A stretch of 62,762 nucleotides of DNA, taken from a bacterium. GTDB taxonomy: Bacteria; SZUA-79; Acidulodesulfobacterales; Acidulodesulfobacteraceae. The DNA is taken from NCBI GenBank assembly GCA_021794475.1, contig JAJYQS010000012.1, positions 1-62,762 of the forward strand, in the 5' to 3' direction. Both the position numbers and the translations under genes were made by a program. How positions within the stretch are numbered: the stretch's first letter is position 1; each line of letters begins with the position of its first letter. A model generated the notes under the pieces. That model did not search any database and was not told the origin of the DNA. It saw nothing but the letters and a program-made list of their open reading frames with translations. Below, piece by piece: positions 47,464-56,284 of this stretch.

Positions 47464-48285
47464 TTATTTTGTACGCTTTGCTCTATAATAAAAAAACTTA
47501 AAAATACCGAGAGATATAAAAGATATGAGCATTAATACGGCAGAAATCGCAATTGCCGCAGGATAATTTCCATAGCTGGTTTTAACAAAAACTTCTATAG
47601 GCGCTGTTTCAGTCAGGTTTGGAATAACTCCGGAGACCATCTGCGTGGCGGCATATTCGCCCATAGAGCGCGACCAGCTCATCGCCGCCCCTGCCAATAA
47701 ACCGTTTAATGAAAGAGGAAGTATTATTTTATATAATATTTCAAAAGACGAAGCCCCTAATGTTTTGCTTAAATTAATCATTTTTCTGTTTATCGAATCA
47801 AATGATTCCTTTAAAATATTAACGAAAAAAGGAAATGAAATTATAAGCTGAACAAGGATTATGCCTTGCGGAGTAAAAACAAATTTTATTCCGTGAGATA
47901 TAAAAAATTTACCTATCGGATTCAGCGGACCCATTGTAATTAATACTGCAAAGCCAATCACGAGAGGGGATGTCGTGAGAGGAAGAGTGCTTATTAAATC
48001 CAGCAAAAATGAAATCTTATTTTTTTTAAAAGATAATATATAGCTTAACGGTATCCCTATTATTAGATTTATTAAGACTACCGCCGAGGATATTTTAAAA
48101 CTTAAAAAAATAGCATTCCAAAGATGAGCGTCTGAAATTTCAGACAAAAATAATTTCAACGATGTTTGAAAAAATATTCCTGCTAAAAGCAAAGATAAGC
48201 TTATAAAAAAAGCAAAACCTATAAAAAAAACTATAATGTCAAATGTTTTATTATTTCTTATAAATAATTTTTTGAAATTTTGCAT
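47464..48285 (-). CDS. modB: Molybdate-type ABC transporter permease
   Basis: A 273-residue BPD_transp_1 permease with about six helices. The ATPase-coupling EAA loop is visible as LSKTLGASSFEILYKIILPLS (about 165-185) with SMGEYAA nearby, typical of CysT/ModB permeases. It lies 1 bp before modC and about 240 bp after modA, separated from it by a large hairpin. Confidence 0.88.
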   Translation of the reverse strand: MQNFKKLFIRNNKTFDIIVFFIGFAFFISLSLLLAGIFFQTSLKLFLSEISDAHLWNAIFLSFKISSAVVLINLIIGIPLSYILSFKKNKISFLLDLISTLPLTTSPLVIGFAVLITMGPLNPIGKFFISHGIKFVFTPQGIILVQLIISFPFFVNILKESFDSINRKMINLSKTLGASSFEILYKIILPLSLNGLLAGAAMSWSRSMGEYAATQMVSGVIPNLTETAPIEVFVKTSYGNYPAAIAISAVLMLISFISLGIFKFFYYRAKRTK

Positions 48286-48401
48286 TTAATAATTTAAATA
48301 TAACTCAACGAAATTGTTTTTCATTTAAATTTGTGTTTTTTTAAAGAAGATTTTATATTCTAAAAATCAACGATATAAAAGAAACAGTATAAAATAAAAA
48401 A

Positions 48402-48481
48402 AATAGCTATCGCATTATAATTATATGCAGGTATATGTTTGGATAAAATATTGCCTGCTCATCAATAATGCGATAGTTATT
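48402..48481 (-). terminator. Large stem-loop with T-tract between modA and modB
   Basis: On the minus strand, AATAACTATCGCATTA (48481-48466) pairs with TAATGCGATAGCTATT (48417-48402) over 16 bp with one wobble, then runs into T8ATTTTAT. The 48-nt loop contains an inner GCAGG/CCTGC helix. This looks like an intrinsic terminator or attenuator that would lower modBC expression relative to modA. Confidence 0.75.
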
Positions 48482-48524
48482 ATATAATATGAATTTTTAA
48501 ATATCTAATATTTTTTTTATTATC

Positions 48525-49331
48525 TTATTGTACCGGTGTAAAACCCCAATGTTTCAGTATTTTTTTTCCTCTATGCGAAAATAAAAGTTTCTCAAACTCT
48601 GCATCTAATATTTTATGTTTTGATTGATTAAGTATTGAGACAGTAAATTTTGCACGCGTATTGTATTTGGGTTTAATTTTTATGATATTTATTTTAGCAC
48701 CCGTTTTTTTAAGTTCCAGCAGCTGAGAAGTATATAATATTCCTAAATCTGTATTTCCGGAGGCTAAAATAGGCATAACAAGAGCAGCGTCCAATAGATG
48801 GTCTGCATGTCCGGTTATTATTCTAAAAGCGCCGGGATATTTTTTATTAATTTTTCTGAACATCGCCCATGTATAATCCCCTGCAGGGTCGCTGTGAGGA
48901 CTAGATGTTGTCAGCGATACATTTTTATTCATTAATTTCTGAATCAGGTTGGATGCTGTAACATGAGCAGGATTGCTTATAGGTGTCGCAGCAGCGAGAT
49001 AGTCGTAAGCAAATACCTTATATGAGTTTAAAAAACCTTTTTTTTCGAGCTGCCTCTGGAATTTTCCGTTGGCAGATAAGAACATATCGGCAGGAGCGCC
49101 TTCTTCAATATCCCCCTTTAATACACCTGCCCCAAGGAAGTTATAATATATAATAACGCCGGGATGTTCTTTTTTAAAAATTTTTCCTATTTCCATTATA
49201 GGTTTGGGAAGAGCATCCGCCGCAAGTATTCTTAAAGTTGCTGCTTCAGCTTTGGCGTTGTTTAAATTAAATGAAATAAATGCAAATAAAAATAAAAGTA
49301 ACGCAAATGTAAAAAGCTTTTTTTTGTTCAT
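48525..49331 (-). CDS. modA: Molybdate-type ABC transporter substrate-binding protein
   Basis: A 268-residue periplasmic protein with a signal peptide (cleavage near AKAEA). ModA-like elements are LRILAADALPKPI, GAGVLKGDIEEGAPADMFLSA and HSDPAGDY. It should bind molybdate (or tungstate) and deliver it to ModBC. An outer-membrane porin gene lies 222 bp upstream on the same strand and may be co-regulated. Confidence 0.87.
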   Translation of the reverse strand: MNKKKLFTFALLLFLFAFISFNLNNAKAEAATLRILAADALPKPIMEIGKIFKKEHPGVIIYYNFLGAGVLKGDIEEGAPADMFLSANGKFQRQLEKKGFLNSYKVFAYDYLAAATPISNPAHVTASNLIQKLMNKNVSLTTSSPHSDPAGDYTWAMFRKINKKYPGAFRIITGHADHLLDAALVMPILASGNTDLGILYTSQLLELKKTGAKINIIKIKPKYNTRAKFTVSILNQSKHKILDAEFEKLLFSHRGKKILKHWGFTPVQ

Positions 49332-49553
49332 TTTTTTTACCCTCTTTTTTTATTAATGTTTGTTTGTTTAATTAATGTTTTATTTATTTATTGATGTATA
49401 TACTTATATTTATTTTTTTGCTGCATTATATATTTATTAATTATTTGATTGTAGTTTATATAATTATATACAGTTTTATACATAATTATAATAATAAATT
49501 ATATGCTGACAACATGCAGTTATTTAAATATAATTCAAAATATTGATTTTTTA

Positions 49554-50876
49554 TTAAAAAGTTCTTATGAGCATAAAATTAATAGTGTTTTGTACCTTTT
49601 TACCGTCTCCGAAAACTCTGTGATTTGTAATTTGATTCTCAAGTTCAACCCTGAATTGAGCATGCTTAAAAATATTCATAGCGGGTCTGAAACCAAGCGT
49701 AAGCGTAGAATCAAAATAATTAAATGCTTCTCCAGGCGTGCTTACGGACTCCCACATGCCGTTTGGATCCCATACCCTTACTTCTCTTACGGTTTGTGAA
49801 AATCTGCCTATTTTTAATAAATCATAATGATGTATGTAAAAGGCAAGCCCTGAAAAGTGCGATCTGCCGTATGTTGAATTTGATGTTGAAATTAATGCCG
49901 TATTAGGAGATACGGCTTCATTGATATTTAAATTGTTATTTTGAATAATAGATTTATTGATTCCTCCGTTAATTCCCATTTCATAATCTAGAACAAAATC
50001 TAAACGATGTAACGTTTTATATTCCGCATCCATATAATTATAAAAATATTTATTTAAATTATCAGGTATTATATTATTATTATATATAAGAAAATTTTCC
50101 GCTCCGTAAACCATGCCCTCATGAAAATTTATTATCTTTAACGGTTTATATGAAATATAAAATTCGTAAGTGGGATAGCTGTTTATCGGCAGCATTGACT
50201 GATAAACATAAGAAACCTGAAAAAATGTTTTTAATTTTTTAGGAATGATCGGATAACTGAGTGCTATTCCGGTTAGCGAGCCCGGTTCCACAGAGTCGAT
50301 AATAGAATATGTATTTTCCCAGTTTTTTGACAAATTGTGCGATTCAAAGCCTATAGGCGAATTATGCATGCCTACATCGACTTTCAGACCGTTTCCGACG
50401 GGTATGCCGAATGATACATACAAATTTCTGAAACCGTAAAGAGGTCTTTTATATGCCGGTTCCATATAATACGAAAGATTACCCATATACGATTCGGGAT
50501 GCTGAATACTTTCGCCTGTATCTAATGTAGCCGTAAAACCTAATCCAAAATTATTTCTACCGTCCGAAAACGGATTTTTAGATAATGTTATATCTAATTC
50601 GTTTATTGTGAAACCGTTAGCTTTAAAATCATCGTTATAATTTCCGTTATAATTTCCATGAGGATATTCTGAAGTAGCAATGGGGTCTGCAAAATTATAT
50701 GTATAAGATGTCGCAAATACGCCGGAGAGTTTAATTTGTGATAAAAAATTATTTTTTTTGCTGCATGAAGATGCATAAGTTATGTGAGGTATATTAAATA
50801 ATACAACAGACATAATTTGCATAACTGCAAAGAAAACAATTAAAAATTTTAAAGGGTTTGGTCGTTTCTTTTTCAT
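49554..50876 (-). CDS. Outer-membrane beta-barrel protein (BBP2-like putative porin)
   Basis: A 440-residue exported protein with an N-terminal signal segment (about 10-35). The remainder alternates polar and aromatic residues, as in a beta barrel, and it ends in MLIRTF, the C-terminal Phe recognised by the BAM machinery. FTINELDITLSKNP and PVGNGLKVDVGMHNSPIG resemble the putative beta-barrel porin-2 family. It precedes modABC on the same strand, so it may supply anions, but this is inferred from position only. Confidence 0.75.
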   Translation of the reverse strand: MKKKRPNPLKFLIVFFAVMQIMSVVLFNIPHITYASSCSKKNNFLSQIKLSGVFATSYTYNFADPIATSEYPHGNYNGNYNDDFKANGFTINELDITLSKNPFSDGRNNFGLGFTATLDTGESIQHPESYMGNLSYYMEPAYKRPLYGFRNLYVSFGIPVGNGLKVDVGMHNSPIGFESHNLSKNWENTYSIIDSVEPGSLTGIALSYPIIPKKLKTFFQVSYVYQSMLPINSYPTYEFYISYKPLKIINFHEGMVYGAENFLIYNNNIIPDNLNKYFYNYMDAEYKTLHRLDFVLDYEMGINGGINKSIIQNNNLNINEAVSPNTALISTSNSTYGRSHFSGLAFYIHHYDLLKIGRFSQTVREVRVWDPNGMWESVSTPGEAFNYFDSTLTLGFRPAMNIFKHAQFRVELENQITNHRVFGDGKKVQNTINFMLIRTF

Positions 50877-51098
50877 TTTGATTTCACCGTTAATTTTGTT
50901 TATTAATTTTGAATTTTAGAAACTATAAATAAAATTTCTTAATAATATTTTTTATCGATATATCTTTAATGACATAACGATAGAATAAAAAAAAATACAA
51001 ATTTACCATCAGGGATGTTGAGATGTATTATTATAAAAAAACCGCAATAATTATTGTTAGGACTATTATGATATAACGGAAAATAAAAGTCAATAAAA

Positions 51099-52205
51099 TT
51101 ATTTTAAATATCTGTTGATGTTATTATTTTGAATACTTAGCGATTTTGCAAATATCGTTTTACCTTTTTTTGTTGCGATGAAATATAAATAATTTGTCTT
51201 TAACGGATGCATTGCAGCCATTATTGCCGCAATATTCGGATTCGCAATTGGCGCCGGAGGAAGTCCGTAATTTAAATAAGTGTTATACGGAGATTTTGTT
51301 TTTATGTATTTCACGTTCATGCGATAGCAAAATTTGATAAATCCGGCCGGTTTCTTTTTTGTCCCCTTGGAATATTTATTGTTTTTATTATTAAGCTCTG
51401 TCCTGTTTAGATATTTATTAAAATTTTTTTCATAATTTTTAAATATATTTAAATCTTCCGCATATATATTCGTAGGATCGCTTTCTAAAGGCATATTCAT
51501 ATCCAATCTATTATGAAATACTGAAGATACCGTTTTCATGTCTTTACCGCCGTTTGTTTCTTTGATAATCAGCGAAGCTATAATTAAATCTTTATAGGAT
51601 ATTTTTAAATTTTTAGTTTTTAATTTAAATTCATTAAACATTTTTTTTAAAATATTTTTAGGCGTCGAGTTGATTTTAAAAATATAGGTATCCGGATATA
51701 AATATCCTTCCGCGCTTTTTTTATCTATGCCAATGCTCAATAAGACATTTTCATTAAAACTTGCTTTGATGAATTTGAATTCTTTTACTATATGTTTTCT
51801 ATTCAGAAGCATTGCAATTTGAAAAATATTCATGCCCGGTACAACTGTTATTTTTGCGGTAGCAATTTTGCCGTTGACAAATTTATAATAAATGGAAGCG
51901 GGGGATTCATTTAGAGAAACATAGTATGTACCGGATTCTATATATCTTGAATAACCGGTTATAAAACCTATAAAATAGAACAGATATGGATTAGACACGA
52001 TATGTCTGCTATATAATTTAAAAGAGACCATTTTTAATGAGTAACCTTTTTTTATTCGAAATAACGCAGTTTGGTTTTTAATATAGGATTGCGGGGTGAA
52101 GGCGTAAAATAAAAGATACAAAATCAAAAAAAGCGGGACAAAATAAATAAAATTTTTTTTTATTTTATTTATTTTCTTGGATGTTTGATAATTAAAATAG
52201 CACAT
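51099..52205 (-). CDS. mltG: Endolytic murein transglycosylase MltG (YceG-like)
   Basis: A 368-residue inner-membrane protein with one N-terminal transmembrane helix (about 20-38). The YceG catalytic region is clear: IIASLIIKETNGGKDMKTV, with the active-site Glu, then FHNRLDMNMPLESDPTNIYA, and NYGLPPAPIANPN near the end. MltG cuts nascent glycan strands and helps set glycan chain length. It lies 121 bp downstream of ruvX on the same strand. Confidence 0.92.
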   Translation of the reverse strand: MCYFNYQTSKKINKIKKNFIYFVPLFLILYLLFYAFTPQSYIKNQTALFRIKKGYSLKMVSFKLYSRHIVSNPYLFYFIGFITGYSRYIESGTYYVSLNESPASIYYKFVNGKIATAKITVVPGMNIFQIAMLLNRKHIVKEFKFIKASFNENVLLSIGIDKKSAEGYLYPDTYIFKINSTPKNILKKMFNEFKLKTKNLKISYKDLIIASLIIKETNGGKDMKTVSSVFHNRLDMNMPLESDPTNIYAEDLNIFKNYEKNFNKYLNRTELNNKNNKYSKGTKKKPAGFIKFCYRMNVKYIKTKSPYNTYLNYGLPPAPIANPNIAAIMAAMHPLKTNYLYFIATKKGKTIFAKSLSIQNNNINRYLK

Positions 52206-52326
52206 GTCGGATATTGAAGCAAACCATTTAGTTTCGTTTTATTTTTTCGATGGATATTGTGCAATAAATTTCTAAATTTATATTCCGTATGTTATATAGC
52301 TATTTGTTCAGATATACCTCTATTAT

Positions 52327-52773
52327 TCAAATATCTATATTATTTATACCGTCTAAATATGCTTGCAGGACAAATGAAGCGGCTATGGAATCAATAGCCT
52401 GTTTTCTTTTTTTTCTATTCACGTCTTTGTCTATTAAACTTCTTCTTGCTTGAGCCGTTGAAAATCTTTCATCGTAAGCAATTATAGGGATGTCTTTGAT
52501 TGGCAGGTTTTCAATAGTTTTTTTAAATTCACTTATGAATTTTTCAGTTTCAATAGAAAGCGATGACTGCTGTCCGCTGAGACCAATGGGCATTCCGACA
52601 ACCACTGCGGATACATTTTCAGCAATAATAATATCTTTTAGTTCAGCGGCGGAGTTATTGAGGTTTTCATTTATTATAAACTTACGCGGAAATGCGACAG
52701 TGCCTCTATCATCGCTTAAAGCTACGCCAATTCGTTTAAGTCCGTAATCAATGCATATAGCTTTTTTATTCAT
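52327..52773 (-). CDS. ruvX: YqgF/RuvX family putative Holliday-junction resolvase / pre-16S rRNA nuclease
   Basis: A 148-residue RNase H-fold protein. CIDYGLKRIGVALSD at the N-terminus carries the first catalytic Asp, VVGMPIGLSG follows, then DERFSTAQARRSL, and IDSIAASFVLQAYLD closes the active site. In E. coli YqgF is needed for 16S rRNA 5'-end processing. Its start overlaps the bioB stop by 1 nt, so they are co-translated, followed by mltG. Confidence 0.94.
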   Translation of the reverse strand: MNKKAICIDYGLKRIGVALSDDRGTVAFPRKFIINENLNNSAAELKDIIIAENVSAVVVGMPIGLSGQQSSLSIETEKFISEFKKTIENLPIKDIPIIAYDERFSTAQARRSLIDKDVNRKKRKQAIDSIAASFVLQAYLDGINNIDI

Positions 52774-53813
52774 TATGATGCTTCAAATCCAAGGTCGTTT
52801 ATTAACTCAACATCTAATTCAGTATTCCTTCCGGAAGTTACTAAGTAATTTCCCAGAAGAAATCCGTTAGCCCCAGCCATTAAGGCGAATGGCTGTAATT
52901 GTCGTAAATTCAATTCCCTGCCTCCTTGCGCAAGTATGTTTTTTGATGGATTAATCAGGCGAAAAATAGAAATAGTTTTGAGACATTCCATAGGGGTTAA
53001 TTCACGATTATTTTCCAGCGATGTTCCTTTAATTGGATTTAAAAAATTAATAGGAATATTGTCAACATCAAGCTCTTTTAACTGTCTCGCCATTTTAATT
53101 CTGTCAAGGCGGGATTCGCCCATACCTATTATGACGCCGGAGCATACTTTAAGTTTGGCATCTTTTGCTTTGTTTATTGTTTCAATATTATTTTCGTAAG
53201 AGTGTGTCGTACAGATATTGCCGAAGAAATCTTTACTTGTTTCAATGTTGTGATGAAAAATTTCCAACCCATGAAATTTTAAATATTCCAAGTCGCCTTT
53301 TTCCATTAACCCTAAAGATGCGCATGCGGTGATTCCTATATCATTTTTAATAGTCTTAATAGCTTCGGCTATAACGGAAAGTTCTTTTTTGTCGCTTACC
53401 GACGTTCCGCTTGTAACTATGGAAAATTCATTTGCTCCGTTTTCTTTAGCGGTTCTGGCTGCATTAACTAATTCTTTCACCGGAAGAAGTTTATTTATTT
53501 TTTTATTAATTTTTGGTATTTTTGAAGATTGTCCGCAGAAAGCACAATCTTCTGAACATAAACCCGTTTTTGCACTGACGATTGAACAAAAATTAATTTT
53601 GTTGCCTGTCCATTTTTCTTTAAGTTCCAGTGCAATAGAGAAAACAGCCAGCATTTCTGATTTGCTGCAATCATAAATAGATAAAAGAACATCGTCTGGA
53701 ATTTCTTTATTTTCGGAGATATAATTTCTTAATATATCAGCTAAACCTTTATTGGCGGAAGATTGCCCTGAAACTTTAAAAATGTCATCGGTTTTCAAAT
53801 TCATGATTTTCAC
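52773..53813 (-). CDS. bioB: Biotin synthase
   Basis: A radical SAM enzyme that inserts sulfur into dethiobiotin. The 346 residues include the cluster motif CSEDCAFCGQS (CxxxCxxC), FHHNIETSKDFF and GGRELNLRQLQPFALMAGAN with the second Fe-S cluster residues upstream (CSGVIIGMGE). The start is ATG 53813, or 53804 three codons later. It stands apart from bioF-bioC, which are on the opposite strand 2.5 kb away. A 318-bp repeat-rich region lies upstream. Confidence 0.95.
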   Translation of the reverse strand: MKIMNLKTDDIFKVSGQSSANKGLADILRNYISENKEIPDDVLLSIYDCSKSEMLAVFSIALELKEKWTGNKINFCSIVSAKTGLCSEDCAFCGQSSKIPKINKKINKLLPVKELVNAARTAKENGANEFSIVTSGTSVSDKKELSVIAEAIKTIKNDIGITACASLGLMEKGDLEYLKFHGLEIFHHNIETSKDFFGNICTTHSYENNIETINKAKDAKLKVCSGVIIGMGESRLDRIKMARQLKELDVDNIPINFLNPIKGTSLENNRELTPMECLKTISIFRLINPSKNILAQGGRELNLRQLQPFALMAGANGFLLGNYLVTSGRNTELDVELINDLGFEAS

Positions 53814-54131
53814 CTAATTTACAGTAAGACAAGCTTCTCAATCTATTTATTAACTAATTAAATTAACAACTAACTTATTAACTAATTTATTAAAATTAAT
53901 TAATGAACTAAATAGCTAATTAAATAACTTGATTGATTAACTAACTTAATTAACTGATATTTATTAACTAACGTAACAAATAATAGCACTTGTAGTGTAA
54001 TCTTATTTTTTTATTTAAAGCTGTATACCTAACTAACATAACAAATAAGTTACTTGCGATCTTTTATGAAATTATTCGGATTAGTAAGAAATTACCGGTT
54101 TTTAATATTATATTAGTTTTTAATAAACAAA
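53814..54131. other. 318-bp intergenic region with reiterated TTATTAACTAA
   Basis: This gap separates bioB from the cbpM-like gene; both are on the minus strand. It holds three exact copies of TTATTAACTAA (53847-53857, 53875-53885, 53961-53971) plus several near copies, and a second pair of related strings, CTAACGTAACAAATAA (53967-53982) and CTAACATAACAAATAA (54033-54048). No coding frame is evident. The bioB promoter must lie here, so the repeats could be regulator sites or replication slippage products. Confidence 0.65.
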
Positions 54132-54563
54132 TTAAAAATCAAAAAAACCGCAATTTTTCAAATTGTCAAGCATTTCTTCAATATCATTTGATTTTTTCAG
54201 CGAATCTGCAATAATTTTAAGCTTATCCTGATAATTTATGACTTTCTCTCTCATAGTTAATATGACGGATATACCTTCGTTATTAATAGCAAGGTCGTTT
54301 TTTAGATGAGAAATGGTTTGAAGTTTATTGATACTTGATAAATCCATAGACAAATAATCGTTTTCTTTGTTTATAGAAATTAATCCCTCATCAATAAAAA
54401 AGCAAACGGCGCTCCTGCTCAAACAAAATGTAGTACAAATGTTAGACAAGCTTGTAAATTTATAAATATCATTTGAACAGCTGTCTAATGAATAATTTTT
54501 TTGTATTTTCATTTTAGAGTCAGACTTATTTGTCAAAATATACGTCCCTAATTTCCCTTGCAT
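54132..54563 (-). CDS. cbpM: CbpM-like MerR-type chaperone modulator
   Basis: A 143-residue protein. The region FTSLSNICTTFCLSRSAVCF (about 37-56) followed by FIDEGLI is a MerR/CbpM-type helix-turn-helix. The C-terminal part is helical with a coiled-coil look (MREKVINYQDKLKIIADSL). CbpM binds the J domain of CbpA and inhibits it; the gene directly follows a CbpA-type DnaJ here. The start may be ATG 54563 or 54512; neither has a good ribosome binding site. It could alternatively be an HspR-like repressor. Confidence 0.65.
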   Translation of the reverse strand: MQGKLGTYILTNKSDSKMKIQKNYSLDSCSNDIYKFTSLSNICTTFCLSRSAVCFFIDEGLISINKENDYLSMDLSSINKLQTISHLKNDLAINNEGISVILTMREKVINYQDKLKIIADSLKKSNDIEEMLDNLKNCGFFDF

Positions 54564-54635
54564 TCTATAAAAAAATATAGAGAAAATATAATTATTGTTC
54601 TGAATAATTTAACTAATTTTGTTTAATAACTTAAT

Positions 54636-54669
54636 AACTATAACTATAACTATAACTATAACTATAACT
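54636..54669. repeat. Hexanucleotide microsatellite (AACTAT)5 between cbpA and cbpM
   Basis: Five perfect AACTAT units (54636-54665) and a partial sixth reach the first base of the cbpA stop codon complement. The tract lies in the roughly 105-bp gap between the two genes. A change in copy number would alter spacing, not a reading frame. Confidence 0.9.
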
Positions 54670-55574
54670 CAATAACCTTCTTTGGCTAATTCATTAAAAT
54701 ATTTTTTGGCGTTATCAGATATATTAGACGGCAATTCCACCTGAATATTTACTATTTCATCTCCGTAAATTTTTCCTTTAATATCAGGAGCGCCTTTTTT
54801 AGGAATCCTGAACTTAGCGCCATTTTGCGTTCCGGGAGGCACAGTAAGCATTATCTTGCCGTCAATAGTCGGAACTTCGACTTTTGCTCCAAGAACGGCT
54901 TCTGTCAATTTTATTTTTTTAGTTACATAAATATCGTTACCCTTTCTTTCAAAAATGTTATCGCTCATAACGCCGATTTCAATATATAAATCACCGTTTT
55001 TTCCCCCGTTTATTCCTGCAGAACCTTTGCCCTGGATTCTGATTTTTCCGCCGTTAGCTATACCGGCGGGTATTTTTACTTTTATTTTTTCGTTATTAAA
55101 ATCAATTATTTTTTCGATTCCGCTAACGCTTTCTTGAACGGAAATATTAAGTTTAGCCTGAATATCCTGACCGGTTTGAGGACCTCTTTGTTTAGATGAC
55201 CTATTGAATAAATCTGAGAAAACATCTTCGAAATTAAATTCTCCTCCTCCGGCATTAAAATTATAGTTTTGCTGTCCTCCGCCCATATTGCCGCTGTAAT
55301 AATATTGATTTTGTCCTTGAGACGCAGACCCGCCGCCTCCATTTTTATAATTGAAGTAATTGCTGCCAAGGTCATCGTATTCCTTCCGCTTTTTTTCGTC
55401 TTTAAGAATATCGTATGCTTCTTGAAGTTCTTTAAATTTATTCTCAGCTGTTTTATCGTTAGGATTGACGTCGGGATGATATTTTCTGGCTAATTTCCTA
55501 TATGCCTTTTTTATATCATCCGCAGAAGCTTTTTTGTCTATGCCTAAAATTTTATAATAATCTTTTGTTTCCAT
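54669..55574 (-). CDS. cbpA: DnaJ-class co-chaperone of the CbpA type (no zinc finger)
   Basis: A 301-residue type II J-protein. The J domain (residues 1-70) has the HPD motif in [11 protein letters not shown] Gly/Gln/Asn-rich linker (about 75-110) with [16 protein letters not shown]-type sequence is followed by two C-terminal substrate-binding domains. The zinc-binding CxxCxGxG repeats of true DnaJ are absent. It stimulates DnaK ATPase and holds unfolded proteins. A CbpM-like gene follows on the same strand. Confidence 0.92.
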   Translation of the reverse strand: METKDYYKILGIDKKASADDIKKAYRKLARKYHPDVNPNDKTAENKFKELQEAYDILKDEKKRKEYDDLGSNYFNYKNGGGGSASQGQNQYYYSGNMGGGQQNYNFNAGGGEFNFEDVFSDLFNRSSKQRGPQTGQDIQAKLNISVQESVSGIEKIIDFNNEKIKVKIPAGIANGGKIRIQGKGSAGINGGKNGDLYIEIGVMSDNIFERKGNDIYVTKKIKLTEAVLGAKVEVPTIDGKIMLTVPPGTQNGAKFRIPKKGAPDIKGKIYGDEIVNIQVELPSNISDNAKKYFNELAKEGY

Positions 55575-55767
55575 ATATTATATTTATACCAAAATTTTAA
55601 AATCTATTCAATATTTTATTTAAAAAATATAACTTTAATATTCTTTTTTTTAATCGTTTATATTATAATTTACTATACAAATAATTAAATTAAATTTTTA
55701 TTTTATTTTTTTGGTATAATTTAATATTATTATAAAGTTAATATATTATAAAATATGGGGTTTAAAA

Positions 55768-56253
55768 TTGGAAAATTTAAATTTTAAAATTGGAAAGATT
55801 GACGGTGCGACTGTGATGTCTGTTGCAAAAAATATAGATGAAAGAGGTTGGCTTGCCGAACTTTATAGAACAGATGAACTTGACGAGAGCATATTTCCTA
55901 AGATGGCTTACGTTTCATTAACAAATCCCGGGGTTAAAAGAGGTCCTCACGAACATAAAACGCAGACAGATTATTTTTGTTTTATCGGACCGTCAAATTT
56001 TAAAATAATTTTATGGGATAACAGGAAAAGTTCAAAAACATATATGAATAAAACAGTGCTATTTTTTGGAGAAGATAAACCGGCCTCCGTTATTGTTCCG
56101 CCGGGAATAGTCCATGCTTACAAGAATATAGGCTTAACAGCCGGAATAGTCATTAACGCCGCCAATGTGCTGTATGCCGGATATAAAAAACAGGAACCTG
56201 TTGATGAGATAAGATATGAGAATGACTCTGAAACAATTTTTAAATTTGATTGA
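55768..56253 (+). CDS. RmlC-like cupin (dTDP-4-dehydrorhamnose 3,5-epimerase family)
   Basis: A 161-residue single-domain cupin. GWLAELYRTDE and GVKRGPHEHKTQTDYFCFIG resemble the RmlC/WbbL-type sugar epimerase fold, and the His-rich strand gives a plausible active site. VPPGIVHAYKNIG is the second cupin motif. The first motif differs from the usual RGLHYQ, so epimerase activity is unproven. The start is TTG at 55768, supported by a GGGG 8 nt upstream and by homology-like sequence from the first residues. It precedes bioF by 31 bp. Confidence 0.75.
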   Translation: MENLNFKIGKIDGATVMSVAKNIDERGWLAELYRTDELDESIFPKMAYVSLTNPGVKRGPHEHKTQTDYFCFIGPSNFKIILWDNRKSSKTYMNKTVLFFGEDKPASVIVPPGIVHAYKNIGLTAGIVINAANVLYAGYKKQEPVDEIRYENDSETIFKFD

Positions 56254-56284
56254 TAATAAATATTTTTTAATATATGCCTAATAT

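Noticed and set aside
49457-49470. TATATAATTATATA palindrome upstream of modA as a ModE-type site
   Set aside because: The palindrome is pure A/T in a pure A/T context and lacks any further ModE-like conservation.
49503-49799. 98-residue open frame on the plus strand below the porin gene
   Set aside because: Most of it is the reverse complement of the porin coding region, without a ribosome binding site or recognisable domain.
53814-53900. Possible BirA operator (TTGTTAAC-N-GTTAACAA) upstream of bioB
   Set aside because: Strings such as TTGTTAAT occur, but no pair has the GG/CC core and 14-15 bp spacing of the known operator, and the DNA is too AT-rich to judge.
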